Source of the DNA: Acidobacteriota bacterium
GTDB taxonomy: Bacteria; Acidobacteriota; Blastocatellia; Pyrinomonadales; Pyrinomonadaceae
Assembly: GCA_016700175.1 (NCBI GenBank)
Contig: CP065003.1
Location: 1,436,001-1,500,000 of the forward strand
DNA length: 64,000 bases
Reading direction: 5' to 3'
Under the pieces are notes generated by a model, which saw only the letters and a list, made by a program, of their open reading frames with translations, had not been told where the DNA came from and ran no database searches. A program made the position numbers and the translations under genes. Of this stretch, positions 1-8,897 are shown piece by piece (the first letter of the stretch is position 1; each line of letters opens with the position of its first letter).

Positions 1-1129
1 TCCGGCTGTAATAGCCGTCCTCATAGCCTCTTCGGAATCCTTCCCTGAAGTAGTGGCGATACTCGCCGATGCCCACGTAATAGCTGTCGTAGCCGTACGA
101 GGCGTCCTGATAGGCGTACGTGTCGCGGTAGTCATACCTCCAGCTGTCGTACCTGTCGGCGAGTCCCGCCCTGTAACCTTCCTCGTAACCGAGGCGCACC
201 GCGCGCCGAAGCATCTCCGCCCCGTACGAGCTCGTGTAGTAATAATTACCGCCACGGTTGTACCTGTAGTCGTAGATCAGGCTGTCGTAATAGCGCGCCT
301 GTGCCAGTCTGCGGCGATCTTCAAGCAGACGCCTGTAGTACCTCTGCTGATACTCGAGGCGGCGGGCTCTGTTCGCCCGTCGAAGGTCTCTTAGCCGGCG
401 CACGTACTGCTGCTGCTGCCAGCGCTCGTTCCTGCGGTACTCGTTCCGCCTCTCGTTGTAGAGGCTTCTTTGCTGGCCGCGATTGAAGATCTGGTATCTT
501 CCGCGTTCGCGATCATCTCGAGGATCCCTGTTAGAACGGCGGTCGTTTCTGTCCCTGTCCCACCTGTCGTCGTCCCTGCGATCACGGCGATTGCGCTCTG
601 CCTGTTGCTGCTGTTGCCTTCGCCTTATCTCGGCCTGTCTCTGAAGTTCCTGCCGCTGACGCTGATCGCGAAGCTGCTCCGCCCGCCTTTGAGACGCGCG
701 GTTCCTCTCGACCTGCTGACGTTGACGCTCGTTGCGAAGCTGTTCGGCGCGCCTTTGCGCTTCGCGATTTCGCTCGATCTGCTGGCGCTGGACGGAACGC
801 TCCCGGGCCTCGCGACGCTGGTTTTCCCTCGCCCGCTCGGCCTGTGTTTGCTGTTCGCGGCGCTGCTGGGCCTGTCTGTTCTCGATCTGCTGTCTTTGCC
901 TTGCGCGGTTCTGCTCCGCGCGATTCGTATCCTGACGCCGGACCTCCCGGCGCTGCTGAGTGCGGTTTTGTTCCGCACGCTTCTGGTCTCTGCTCTGTTC
1001 TGCCTTCTGGCGATCGCGGTTCTGACGGCCGCGATTCTGCTGCCCGAAAGCAACGTCGGCCGCTCCCACGAACAGAAGAAGGCCGACAACGGCAAAAGCC
1101 GAAGCTTTCCTGGTAAATCTGAATGTCAT
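1..1129 (-). CDS. Exported Arg/Gln-rich coiled-coil protein (C-terminus beyond window)
   Basis: The reading frame opens with ATG at 1129 behind a GAGGGA ribosome site and stays open to base 1 (376 codons visible), so the gene is cut by the window edge. Residues 1-29 look like a signal peptide (basic start, hydrophobic core, cleavage near AFGQQ). Residues 30 to about 200 are almost only Q, R, E, N and A with repeated units such as AEQLRNERQRQQ, predicting a long charged helix or coiled coil. A Tyr/Gly/Arg-rich part follows, with G-Y-x-x-G-Y motifs. No enzyme domain is recognisable. Two long open frames on the opposite or shifted frame here (Leu-rich and Ser/Arg-rich) are artefacts of this composition. 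The role is unknown; a structural or envelope role is only inferred. Confidence 0.75.
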   Translation of the reverse strand, partial: MTFRFTRKASAFAVVGLLLFVGAADVAFGQQNRGRQNRDRQKAEQSRDQKRAEQNRTQQRREVRRQDTNRAEQNRARQRQQIENRQAQQRREQQTQAERARENQRREARERSVQRQQIERNREAQRRAEQLRNERQRQQVERNRASQRRAEQLRDQRQRQELQRQAEIRRRQQQQQAERNRRDRRDDDRWDRDRNDRRSNRDPRDDRERGRYQIFNRGQQRSLYNERRNEYRRNERWQQQQYVRRLRDLRRANRARRLEYQQRYYRRLLEDRRRLAQARYYDSLIYDYRYNRGGNYYYTSSYGAEMLRRAVRLGYEEGYRAGLADRYDSWRYDYRDTYAYQDASYGYDSYYVGIGEYRHYFREGFRRGYEDGYYSR

Positions 1130-1283
1130 TGTTTTTCCCTCAAGTACTGGCTTGGAAACCTTGGAATTTACCGATTGAGAGTGCAATCACCGTTCCTCGG
1201 CAGATTCGAGGGAAATTGGCACGTATCTGAATGCTATAGGCACGGTATCGTGTCCAGGAAGGACAATATCGGTTACGACCGGC

Positions 1284-1955
1284 CTATTTCGCTTTCTGGA
1301 AATCGTACTTGATATAGACGTCCAGAGCCCTGTCAGCGACCTGGTGGCGGATTCCGAGCGCGTTCATTCTCAGGCTTCCGGAATCCTTAACGGGCACCGT
1401 GAATGAAAGCTTGTCCATCGAGACGATCTCGATCGGATTGATGCGACTGTCGATCGAATTCTGCACCATTCTCGCGATGAGTTCGCCGCCGACGCCTCCC
1501 GTTCCGCTCAGATTGACGTTCAACACCTTTGCATTCCCGACCAGTGCCTTCCTGTCGGCGTCGTACAAGAGTTCGATATTCGTTTCGGCCCACCCACGGA
1601 ACTCTATGCAGCCGATCAGCGGCGGATTGTAGTTTCCAAGAAATGCGATCGGGGCATATATCTTTCCGTTTCTGAATCGGACCGCTGTTCTTACGCCGTC
1701 GATCTCTTTCTTCAGCGTTACCGCTTCCTTGCACGCGAGACCTTCCGAAGGCCCGCCCGCCGTGATCGATTCTCCGAAACCCTCTCCTGACACGGACGCG
1801 AGGGACACGCTCGGCGGCTCCAGCTTTGTAAAAACGGCTTCAAGAAGAGCGTCGAAGAACTGCTCATTGAATGTCAGCCTGAGCTCGGCGGTCTGCGTGA
1901 AGGCGGGCGCAGCAAGAAGGGCCAGTATCAGTGCGATCTTGGGAAAGGTACTCAT
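1284..1955 (-). CDS. Exported protein of unknown function
   Basis: A 223-residue protein with a clear signal peptide (hydrophobic residues 7-20, cleavage after the AFT segment), so it is probably periplasmic or surface located. The start is supported by GGAG about 9 bases upstream. The mature part is a beta-rich sequence without Cys pairs or catalytic motifs that I recognise. It mentions repeated hydrophobic beta strands in the centre (about 100-150) and could be a lipid-binding or scaffold-like fold, but this is a guess. It lies 154 bases upstream (in transcription order) of the Arg/Gln-rich exported protein and may be co-transcribed with it. Confidence 0.65.
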   Translation of the reverse strand: MSTFPKIALILALLAAPAFTQTAELRLTFNEQFFDALLEAVFTKLEPPSVSLASVSGEGFGESITAGGPSEGLACKEAVTLKKEIDGVRTAVRFRNGKIYAPIAFLGNYNPPLIGCIEFRGWAETNIELLYDADRKALVGNAKVLNVNLSGTGGVGGELIARMVQNSIDSRINPIEIVSMDKLSFTVPVKDSGSLRMNALGIRHQVADRALDVYIKYDFQKAK

Positions 1956-2323
1956 TGGTCGTTACTCCGGATCAATATAGGGGGCTTATGCATCCTCAAC
2001 GATTCGTTCGGAGTTGAAAAGGATGCGCGCTCGGAGCCGGGCAAGTCCCGGCATTGGGATTCTACCATCCGGAGCGCTCAACTTCGCCGGTCTTTAAAAT
2101 ACGAAAGAAAGGCCGCTCCCGACTGAATGGAGCGGCCTCAATACTGCTTAAGGAACGGAGAATGTGAACAAATACAGCGAAATCGTTGACGTAAATGTTG
2201 CCACTGACGCTTGACCACCTTTTCTTCCGCTGTACTAAAAAGAAAGTGCGATTAGGACGGGTGTTCCACTTTCCGAGAATCGTTCGTGTCTTTGAAAGCG
2301 CGATGCGAAGAAGCAGGAAATGA
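1956..2323. other. Intergenic region without a supported gene
   Basis: About 370 bases between the exported protein and tRNA-Arg. A 94-codon minus-strand frame overlaps the tRNA and has no ribosome site or recognisable sequence, so it is not called. A short G/C-rich inverted segment near 2103-2138 (GGCCGCTCC and GGAGCGGCC) can form a hairpin and may be a terminator; no U-tract is evident. Confidence 0.4.
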
Positions 2324-2400
2324 TGGTGCTCCCGACAGGATTCCAACCTGTGGCCTACCGCTTAGGAGGCGGTCGCTCTATGCTACTGAGCTACGGGAGC
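2324..2400 (-). tRNA. tRNA-Arg (anticodon CCT), CCA encoded
   Basis: The minus strand folds into a complete cloverleaf: acceptor GCTCCCG pairs with CGGGAGC, the D arm has GCTC/GAGC, the anticodon stem ACCGC/GCGGT encloses loop CTCCTAA giving anticodon CCT, and the T arm ACAGG/CCTGT encloses TTGGAAT. The discriminator base is A and the CCA end is encoded at 2326-2324. It reads AGG codons for arginine. Confidence 0.95.
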
Positions 2401-2450
2401 AGAAACTGTAACAATACCGTTTCGAGGGTTGAGGTTCAAGAGGGACTCGA

Positions 2451-2620
2451 TGCTGAGTGCTGAGTGCTGAGTGCTGAGGACTGAGGACTGAGGACTGAGG
2501 ACTGAGGACTGAGGACTGAGGACTGAGGACTGGGGACTGAGGACTGAGGACTGAGGACTGAGGACTGAGGACTGAGGACTGAGGACTGAGGACTGAGGAC
2601 TGAGGACTGAGGACTGAGGG
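2451..2620. repeat. Tandem heptanucleotide repeat array (GAGGACT)n
   Basis: Four copies of TGCTGAG run into roughly twenty nearly perfect copies of the 7-bp unit GAGGACT; one copy carries an A-to-G change (GGGGACT). Because 21 bp is a whole number of codons, the minus strand appears to encode a repeating SPQSSVL peptide, which is not a credible protein. A second degenerate stretch (CTCCTGACT-like units) lies at about 2672-2722, just after the apt stop codon. Related heptamers occur elsewhere in the window (24.4, 28.6 and 34.4 kb), always between genes. Confidence 0.9.
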
Positions 2621-2720
2621 AGGTTTGCACCAACTCAGTCACTCGTCAAGCCTCGCCCGTTGTTCTTCTCCCGTCTCCTGACTTCCGTCTCCTGACTCCT
2701 GTCTCCTGACTCCTGACTCC

Positions 2721-3242
2721 TCACGAATCGTATTTCAGGAACGAATGCACGTCGTAACCCCTTAGCTTGTCGCGTCCGTTGAGGAACGTAAGTTCGACCA
2801 GAAAACCCAGACCGACGATCTCACCGCCTACCTGCTCCACAAGTTTTGTGACCGCCTGAGCGGTGCCGCCGGTCGCAAGCAAATCGTCCACGATCAGGAC
2901 CCTGTGCCCCTCGCCCACTGCGTCGCTGTGCATCTCGAGCGTGTCCTGGCCGTATTCAAGATCATACGAGGCAGATACTTTCACGTGCGGAAGTTTGTTG
3001 GGCTTCCGTACGGGAACAAAGCCCGCACCCAGAGCATAAGCAAGCGGCACGGCAAAAATAAATCCCCTGGACTCGATGCCTATCACCGTGTCTATCTTCT
3101 CGCCGCGGAACTTGGAGATCATTCCGTCCACCGTCTGCTTCAGGCCGTCGGGATCCTGAAGCAGTGTGGTTATGTCATAAAAATTGATGCCCGGCTTGGG
3201 AAAGTCAGGCACCTCACGAATCAGGTCTTTAAGGTGCTCCAT
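2721..3242 (-). CDS. apt: Adenine phosphoribosyltransferase
   Basis: Makes AMP from adenine and PRPP in purine salvage; cytosolic. At 173 residues it has the usual length of bacterial APRT. The type I phosphoribosyltransferase PRPP loop is at residues 115-129 (VLIVDDLLATGGTAQ), and the N-terminal PDFPKPGINFYDITTLL segment is characteristic. It is the last gene of a minus-strand run after the acylphosphatase gene (39-base gap) and its stop codon lies right beside heptamer repeats. Family assignment is firm. Confidence 0.97.
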   Translation of the reverse strand: MEHLKDLIREVPDFPKPGINFYDITTLLQDPDGLKQTVDGMISKFRGEKIDTVIGIESRGFIFAVPLAYALGAGFVPVRKPNKLPHVKVSASYDLEYGQDTLEMHSDAVGEGHRVLIVDDLLATGGTAQAVTKLVEQVGGEIVGLGFLVELTFLNGRDKLRGYDVHSFLKYDS

Positions 3243-3281
3243 ATTTTGATCTTGAGCCCGGATGGCTTGCGCTCTTTTCTC

Positions 3282-3569
3282 CTATCTTTCTATGTGAAAT
3301 GACGAAAACTCGCCCTGCGTTTCGGCAACGATCTCCTCTACCTCATCCACAACAGAGAATTTGGGTCCGGCAAGAAGGTCTTCATGAAAGCCCTTCATCG
3401 ACTCCGGCGAACCTTCCGCGTAGGCCTCAACCCTGCCGTCTGCGAGATTCCGGACATACCCGACCACTTGGTGTTTAGCGGCTGACCTTTGAACGAAGAA
3501 TCGAAAACCGACCCCCTGTACCATTCCGCTGACGAAGTATTTTCGCGCGATCTTCATCGTTCGGACCAT
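3282..3569 (-). CDS. acyP: Acylphosphatase
   Basis: Hydrolyses acyl-phosphates such as acetyl- or carbamoyl-phosphate; small cytosolic enzyme. The two signature motifs are both present: SGMVQGVGFR, holding the catalytic Arg, and GYVRNLADGRVE, holding the catalytic Asn. The frame is open further upstream, but I place the start at the ATG at 3569 because AGGAG lies 7 bases before it; this gives 95 residues, normal for the family. The gene starts 10 bases after the HemQ-like gene ends, so the two are probably co-transcribed. Confidence 0.93.
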   Translation of the reverse strand: MVRTMKIARKYFVSGMVQGVGFRFFVQRSAAKHQVVGYVRNLADGRVEAYAEGSPESMKGFHEDLLAGPKFSVVDEVEEIVAETQGEFSSFHIER

Positions 3570-3579
3570 CGGACAGCTC

Positions 3580-4344
3580 CTATCCCAGCGAACGAAGACA
3601 GTCCGCAAGGCCCATAAGCCGGCAAGTGTAGATCGGCATCCCGCGCAGCGTGAACTTGCTTGCCGGGGTCCGACGAAGTTCCTCGGCGAGAGCGAGAAAA
3701 TCCTTCGGCTCGTCGGTCTCAAAACTTATCAGGTACTCTTGCTCGCTGAATCCGAACGCGTGGGTCATGTGGATCTTTATGTTCTGGAATTTCTTCCCGA
3801 CCATAAAATTCTCTTTGATCAATGCCTCTCGCTCTTCTTCGGTCTTGTCGTACCAATCGCTGTGCTTTGAGCACGGATAGAGAAAATGGTACTTCTTCCC
3901 GCCGGCGACAACGTGCCTGCGGTCTTCCGAAGGAGAGTCCGGAGGGACAAACATCATTTTCCTGGTCACTGAAAGGTAGTTGTCCGTGGTTTCCAGGAAA
4001 CTCCCGAGGTTGGTTCTATACAGGCGGGCGGTCATGTCCTGAACGAGGTCGAGAGAAGACCCTACTCTCCAGAACATAAGGTCGGCCTTGGAATCAAACC
4101 CGACCAGAGAATAGCTGAACAGCAGCATATCGCTGCCGTACTCGGAGAATACCTTCTTGAATTCTGACTTGTAGACCTTCTTCGTTTCGTCGTCCAGCCG
4201 ACGCCAGTCGGGATTGACCCTGAAGAAAATGAAATTAACGAACTGCTTCTCGATGGGAGGCGCTTTCCGGGGTTCCTTGTTGTCGGCGACAAGCCGCAGG
4301 CCCGCATTCTCGGCGTCTTCGTTCTGTTTCTCTGAAATTCCCAT
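3580..4344 (-). CDS. Chlorite-dismutase-fold (HemQ-like) protein
   Basis: A member of the chlorite dismutase/coproheme decarboxylase superfamily, whose HemQ branch turns coproheme into heme b in the last step of the coproporphyrin-dependent pathway. Two ferredoxin-like halves are visible: the first begins at IEKQFVNFIFFRVNP, the second holds KHSDWYDKTEEER followed by FGFSEQEYLISFE. An NYLSVTRK segment may hold the coproheme-site Tyr. In the place where most HemQ proteins read EHxxxGRxY with the heme-ligating His, this one reads ENFMVGKKF, so the ligand His seems to be Asn. The start is uncertain (ATG 4344 chosen; GTG 4428 also possible). Enzyme activity is therefore open. Confidence 0.85.
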   Translation of the reverse strand: MGISEKQNEDAENAGLRLVADNKEPRKAPPIEKQFVNFIFFRVNPDWRRLDDETKKVYKSEFKKVFSEYGSDMLLFSYSLVGFDSKADLMFWRVGSSLDLVQDMTARLYRTNLGSFLETTDNYLSVTRKMMFVPPDSPSEDRRHVVAGGKKYHFLYPCSKHSDWYDKTEEEREALIKENFMVGKKFQNIKIHMTHAFGFSEQEYLISFETDEPKDFLALAEELRRTPASKFTLRGMPIYTCRLMGLADCLRSLG

Positions 4345-4623
4345 CTTGAGCCACGGAGTGCGTACCGACCGGTCGGGATCGGCGTGAATAATTGTGCCAA
4401 CAAAACACTGCATTGTCCAAAGCGGCACCGGGAACGCGCAAGGACGAAATGCAGCCCGTCCAGGATCTCAACTTCCGCCTGAATTCCATTCAAATTTCGG
4501 GCGATTCAACTCTTTCTTTCGGCCTCTGCCGAACACGCGGGCGCGGAGAAGTTGTGTGAAAAGAAACCCGGCTCCGACATGGGAACTTCTGAAGATCTGA
4601 GCGTCCGGACCGGAGGATCTGAC

Positions 4624-5505
4624 CTATTCGTCAACCAGGCGAGGATCGATATTGATCGGTGAATGTCCTTTGCCGACCAGCGGAGCGCTTCGTATCGCTT
4701 TGTTTACAAACAACTTGGCTGATCGGACCGCGCCTTCCAACTCGGACCCGGTAGCAAGGCGGGCCGCGATCGCTGAAGAAAGCACGCAGCCGGTACCGTG
4801 AGTCGCGTCGGTCTCAATGTACTCGGCCTCGAGCTTTACGAGGTCTTCCCCGAGGAACAGAAAATCGACCGCCTTCCGCGTTTCGATCCTGAACTCACCC
4901 GTTTCCTCTCCCGGTACATGCCCTCCCTTGATGAGAACATTCTTCGCTCCCAGGTCCCGCATTTTGCCGGCCGCCTTCGATATATCCTCGAGGCTCTCGA
5001 TCGCAAATCCTGCGATCCGCTCGGCCTCCGGGAGATTGGGAGTGACCAACGCGGCGATCGGGAAGAGATTCTCGATCAAAGAACGAAGCGCAGCATCGTC
5101 GATCAGATCGAATCCCGACGTCGAACGGACGACCGGATCGACCACGAGTCGTTCCACCCGCCGGTCAAGAACCACGTCAGCAACGGCCTTGATCACTCCC
5201 GAATCCGGCAGCATCCCGGTCTTCACCGCCGCTACCTCGTAGTCGTCGAAAACAGGCACGATCTGACGCCTTACGCACTCGGGCGACTGGGAAACCGAAC
5301 CGAACACTCCCTCGGTGTTTTGGAATGTGACTGAAGTAACCGCCGCCGCCGGAAAACAGCCGAATGCCGCGAACGTTCGCACGTCGGCAAGAATTCCCGC
5401 ACCGCCCGAAGGATCGAGACCCGCGATGCTCAGGCATACCGCCGGTTCGGTTCTCAAGACGGTCACCGGTTTCAGATCTTTACTGTTCGCTAGAGGTCTC
5501 TGCAT
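4624..5505 (-). CDS. thiD: Hydroxymethylpyrimidine/phosphomethylpyrimidine kinase
   Basis: Phosphorylates HMP and HMP-P to HMP-PP for thiamine synthesis. The ribokinase-type start motif SIAGLDPSGGAG is at residues 26-37, KNVLIKGGH in the middle, and the C-terminal anion-hole motif ATHGTGCVLSSAIAA is intact. The ATG at 5505 is preferred over upstream starts because GAAGGA precedes it by 7 bases; it then overlaps the end of thiE by 26 bases, which points to translational coupling. The product joins the thiE substrate in the same operon. Confidence 0.95.
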   Translation of the reverse strand: MQRPLANSKDLKPVTVLRTEPAVCLSIAGLDPSGGAGILADVRTFAAFGCFPAAAVTSVTFQNTEGVFGSVSQSPECVRRQIVPVFDDYEVAAVKTGMLPDSGVIKAVADVVLDRRVERLVVDPVVRSTSGFDLIDDAALRSLIENLFPIAALVTPNLPEAERIAGFAIESLEDISKAAGKMRDLGAKNVLIKGGHVPGEETGEFRIETRKAVDFLFLGEDLVKLEAEYIETDATHGTGCVLSSAIAARLATGSELEGAVRSAKLFVNKAIRSAPLVGKGHSPINIDPRLVDE

Positions 5506-6163
5506 CGCGTTTTCCTTCGCAAACGAAGCCGAGAACGGACTCTGCCGCGCGGCGATCGGCAAATACGCTGATCCCCGCGATGCCATCGGCTCCCCGGCCT
5601 ATGACAGTCCTGAAATTAGTTTCGTCGATCCCGCCAAGCCCGAGGAGCAGCATACTTCCGGACAATTCCGAAGCTCGTCTCAGTTCTGCGAGCCGGTCAC
5701 CGTTCTCCGGCGCGGGCTTTCCCGCAGTCTCGAACACCGGACCAAAGACCGCAAGGTCGGCCGACGCTTCTCTAGCCTGTGCCACTTCGCTCAGAGTATG
5801 GGTCGAAACGCCGATGATGAAATCGTTCGGAACCGCGCGGCGGACGACAGATACGGGGATCGAATTGGATGTCAGGTGGACGCCGTCAACTCCGGCGGCG
5901 AGTGCGATATCGAACCTCTCGTTTACAAGACATAGCGTATCGCTTCCGCGAAGCATCGCCATTGCCCTCGAAGTAAGTTCGAACAACAGGCGTGAGGGCA
6001 GTCGCTTCTCTCGGATCTGGACTGCAGTTACACCGGCCTCGGACGCGTACGCGATGTTCGCGAGCAGTTCACCGGACAGGGCATCGAAGTTTTCGGCGGA
6101 AAGGATGCCGGGAGTGATCAGATACGTGAAAGGCGTCGAAGAAATGCGGTCCCAAAGGCTCAC
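5480..6163 (-). CDS. thiE: Thiamine-phosphate synthase
   Basis: Couples HMP-PP with thiazole phosphate to give thiamine phosphate; TIM-barrel enzyme of 227 residues. Recognisable parts in order: VTAVQIREK near residue 50, CLVNERFDIALAAGVDGVHL (substrate-site Asn and His), IIGVSTHT, LAVFGPVFET and the C-terminal phosphate-binding LLGLGGI. It directly follows a small membrane protein gene (4-base overlap) and overlaps thiD. Operon order is TPR protein, membrane protein, thiE, thiD. No TPP riboswitch motif was seen upstream. Confidence 0.95.
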   Translation of the reverse strand: MSLWDRISSTPFTYLITPGILSAENFDALSGELLANIAYASEAGVTAVQIREKRLPSRLLFELTSRAMAMLRGSDTLCLVNERFDIALAAGVDGVHLTSNSIPVSVVRRAVPNDFIIGVSTHTLSEVAQAREASADLAVFGPVFETAGKPAPENGDRLAELRRASELSGSMLLLGLGGIDETNFRTVIGRGADGIAGISVFADRRAAESVLGFVCEGKRDAETSSEQ

Positions 6164-6462
6164 TTTCGCTCCGTCTGACGCGAGGCGGCCGCATCGGCGG
6201 CCTCAAGTTCCTCAACGCTTCTCGAGAAATGAGCGATCTCCCAGAAAGCGACAAGGAGATTAAAGACACCGAGCCCGGTCACGGCGCCCCGGAACCATCC
6301 GGAATCCACGACGGTATCCAGGAGATCGAATCCCGTGATATCGACCACGTAAATAAGCAGAACGTTGTTGCCCCAGTCGCTGATCCAGGGAAGAAGCGTG
6401 AGGAGGATGCCCGCTTCGAGGCAAACAAGGATGAACAGTATGACGGTAAGGCGAGCGACCAT
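6160..6462 (-). CDS. Small two- to three-span membrane protein, unknown
   Basis: About 100 residues from the ATG at 6462 (a TTG start at 6498 would give 112). Hydrophobic segments are at the N-terminus (LTVILFILVCLEAGILL), in the middle (NVLLIYVVDITGFDLLD) and toward the C-terminus (VTGLGVFNLLVAFWEIA), followed by a charged tail. I do not recognise a family. It lies between the TPR protein gene and thiE, overlapping thiE by ATGA, so it is translated from the same message. Confidence 0.6.
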   Translation of the reverse strand: MVARLTVILFILVCLEAGILLTLLPWISDWGNNVLLIYVVDITGFDLLDTVVDSGWFRGAVTGLGVFNLLVAFWEIAHFSRSVEELEAADAAASRQTERK

Positions 6463-6510
6463 GCCGAAAGTATATCGCTTAGCGTCGCCGGCAACCAAGC
6501 GGGAAGCGGT

Positions 6511-8730
6511 TCAGCCTGCGACCGGTTCCCGTGAACGAAGCGATTCCAGGCGGGATGCGACATCGCGATAATCCACGTCTTCGGCGTAGACGCGCTCGAA
6601 GTGCGCGATCGCTTCTTCGTGCCTGTCGGACAACTCAAGGACGACTCCCAGTTCGTAATCCAGCGCCTGCCTCTCTTCGGGTGAAAGATCGCTGCTTTCG
6701 CAGGCCTTTTCGAACCAGATGAGCGCAAGGTTCGGCATTCCCTGTTCGACGAAGCAGTGCCCCAGAAGCGTGCAGCAATTGTAATATCTGCGGGACTGAT
6801 CCTCGCCGGAAACGCACTCCGCCGCGTCCTGGAATTCGCGGATCGCCTCCTCGATCATTCCCATTTCCTTGTACACCACGCCGCGGTTGTAGTGATCTTC
6901 GAACTGCTCCGGATCCGAGGTTTCGGTCTCGTTCAGCCCAAGTTCGGTTACGATCTCTTCAACCGGATCGGAAACCGCTTCTTTGGTTGTCGGGGATTCA
7001 TCCGCGGCGAACGAAGCTTCCGTATCCCCTTCCTGAAGCGGTTTGGATGGGGAAGGAGACCTAGCAGTGCTTTCCTCGAAGCGGGAAACATCGTTTGCGG
7101 CCTCATCCGCATACCCCAGTTCGGCTCGCAGTTCGACTATCTCTTTGCGTCTTCCGAATTCGTTCTCGAGCGCCTTGAGTGCTTTGTCTGCGAGGCTGGT
7201 GTAAGACTGCTCTATGTAGAACCTGATACTTTCGATCTCTTCATCCAGACGGACCTCGTCGGTCGGGTTCAGAGGCGTCTTTACAAACGAGTCAGACCCG
7301 TTCATGTTCTGTTGTGCGCCGTTTCGGGAAAAGACGTCACCCTCCCCGACTACCGAAACAAGGGTCGGATCCTCCACAACCGTAGCGGGCACAAGTCCTT
7401 CCGGAACATCTTTTTCACCGGCGATGAGACCTGACCCGGCCTCATTAACCGCCGCGAACTGCGCTTCGGATTCAAGTCCGTACTCTCCCGCCTCTTCTTC
7501 GGAAACCGGATCGGACTGCTCCTTCGCGAGCAGTTCTTCGCCAGAAGTGTCCTCTGGCCCGAATTCTCCTACGAGATACTCGAACCGGCTCTTCCGTCCT
7601 GAATCGTGCGGAACCAGGACCAGATACTGCGAAAGCGCCCAGCGCTCGTCCGAATGCCGTTCCGCCTCGCTTGCGGCGTCGATCATTTCAAGCAGGGTCT
7701 CACGAAGGCGGACCTGCTTCCGGCGCCAGCCGTAGCAGCGCGCGAGAAGCCTGAGTCCTTCGATGTTCTTCGGATCGACCTTCAAAACGCTGTCGAGGTG
7801 CTCTTCCAGAGTCTCGGCGTCACCGCCGGCGAGCAGATGTTCGGAGGTCATCGACAGGACCCGTATCGCAGATTCCGCGTCGCCTGATTCGAGATATACG
7901 CTGACCAGTTCCAGGAGCTTCGGGTAATTCGCGGGTTCCCTTTCGACAAGCTTCGTAATGACCTTTTCGGCGCCCGCAGCGTCTTTCCTCTCGAAGTAGC
8001 AATCGATTAGCAGGAAGATAAGGTCCTTGTTGTAAGGGTCCTCTTCAAGCTTTTCCTCAAGAAAACTCGCGGCTTCTTCCGGCTTGCCGAGAAGGATCCG
8101 GGCCCGCACAATACCCCGCACGGCCTTTCCGAATCGCTCGTTCAACGAAAGAGCCTTTTCAAACGATTCGATCGCATTTTCGTGTTCGCCGCGTTCGACA
8201 AGTCTTGTGCCTGCTTCGAAATAGGCCTTGCACGCCTCGTCCTTGCGGTTCTTTGAATTCTCGGCCTCCGCGATCTTCAGGCAGATGTCCGGGTCGTGCC
8301 TGTCCAGCTCGGCGAGCTTGTGCCATACATCGAGCACCTCCGGAGCGCGGCCTTCCTTTTCGAGCCTGTCGGCGTAGATCTTGTAGTGTGCTCGCGCTTC
8401 TGCGACCGAACCCCTCAGGTGGTATAGTTCACCGAGCTTTCCCACGATCTCCGTCGAATTCGGATCGAGCTTGTAGATCTTGTTGTAGACGGCGATCGCT
8501 TTCTTGGCGAAGCCCTGCTTGTGGTAGTGGTCTGCGACCTTTTTGTAGCAGGCGACGGCGGGCCCTGTCTTGAGTGCCTTCACGTACAGATCGCCCAGCA
8601 TGTTCTGGGTGGTGATGTCGCCGGGATCGTTCTGGACGATCAGTTTGTACTCACCTATTGCCGCCTCGATCCGCCCATTGGTGAGGTAACGTTCGGCGTT
8701 TCGCATCGACTTGGACTTGTTGAAACTCAT
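6511..8730 (-). CDS. Tetratricopeptide-repeat protein
   Basis: 739 residues. The N-terminal ~370 residues are a run of TPR-like helical pairs (for example AAIGEYKLIVQNDPGD, AIAVYNKIYKLDPNS, AIESFEKALSLNERFG). A low-complexity acidic linker follows (about 390-590), then a second TPR block near the C-terminus (YNRGVVYKEMGMIEEAIREF, EEAIAHFERVYAEDVDYRD). There is no signal peptide, so it is probably cytosolic, acting as a protein-protein interaction scaffold. No enzymatic domain is seen and the partner is unknown. It heads the minus-strand run ending with thiD. Confidence 0.85.
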   Translation of the reverse strand: MSFNKSKSMRNAERYLTNGRIEAAIGEYKLIVQNDPGDITTQNMLGDLYVKALKTGPAVACYKKVADHYHKQGFAKKAIAVYNKIYKLDPNSTEIVGKLGELYHLRGSVAEARAHYKIYADRLEKEGRAPEVLDVWHKLAELDRHDPDICLKIAEAENSKNRKDEACKAYFEAGTRLVERGEHENAIESFEKALSLNERFGKAVRGIVRARILLGKPEEAASFLEEKLEEDPYNKDLIFLLIDCYFERKDAAGAEKVITKLVEREPANYPKLLELVSVYLESGDAESAIRVLSMTSEHLLAGGDAETLEEHLDSVLKVDPKNIEGLRLLARCYGWRRKQVRLRETLLEMIDAASEAERHSDERWALSQYLVLVPHDSGRKSRFEYLVGEFGPEDTSGEELLAKEQSDPVSEEEAGEYGLESEAQFAAVNEAGSGLIAGEKDVPEGLVPATVVEDPTLVSVVGEGDVFSRNGAQQNMNGSDSFVKTPLNPTDEVRLDEEIESIRFYIEQSYTSLADKALKALENEFGRRKEIVELRAELGYADEAANDVSRFEESTARSPSPSKPLQEGDTEASFAADESPTTKEAVSDPVEEIVTELGLNETETSDPEQFEDHYNRGVVYKEMGMIEEAIREFQDAAECVSGEDQSRRYYNCCTLLGHCFVEQGMPNLALIWFEKACESSDLSPEERQALDYELGVVLELSDRHEEAIAHFERVYAEDVDYRDVASRLESLRSREPVAG

Positions 8731-8869
8731 CGCGAGTGAGACAAATTGAACCCAGAGGGGACCGCCTCGAGGCTCTCCGTAGAAGGCTTTTGAAAAATAG
8801 AAGGAATGTTCTTACACTAAACCGTGGCGGCGAATTGCGGTGAGACTTGTGGCGACCCGCATTACAAAA

Positions 8870-8897
8870 GTTATCACGCCGGGACAAAATGTGTCAA
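8870..8897 (-). promoter_or_regulatory. Candidate sigma70-type promoter for the TPR gene
   Basis: On the minus strand, TTGACA at 8897-8892 is followed after 16 bases by GATAAC at 8875-8870. Transcription would start near 8863, leaving a leader of about 130 bases before the TPR start codon at 8730. Confidence 0.4.

Noticed and set aside
470..1312. Leu-rich 280-codon plus-strand frame
   Set aside because: Complement of the Arg/Gln-rich gene; the Leu runs mirror CAG/CGC codons.
2436..2642. 68-codon frame with SPQSSVL repeats
   Set aside because: Product of the heptamer array (21 bp = 3 units = 7 codons), no gene features.
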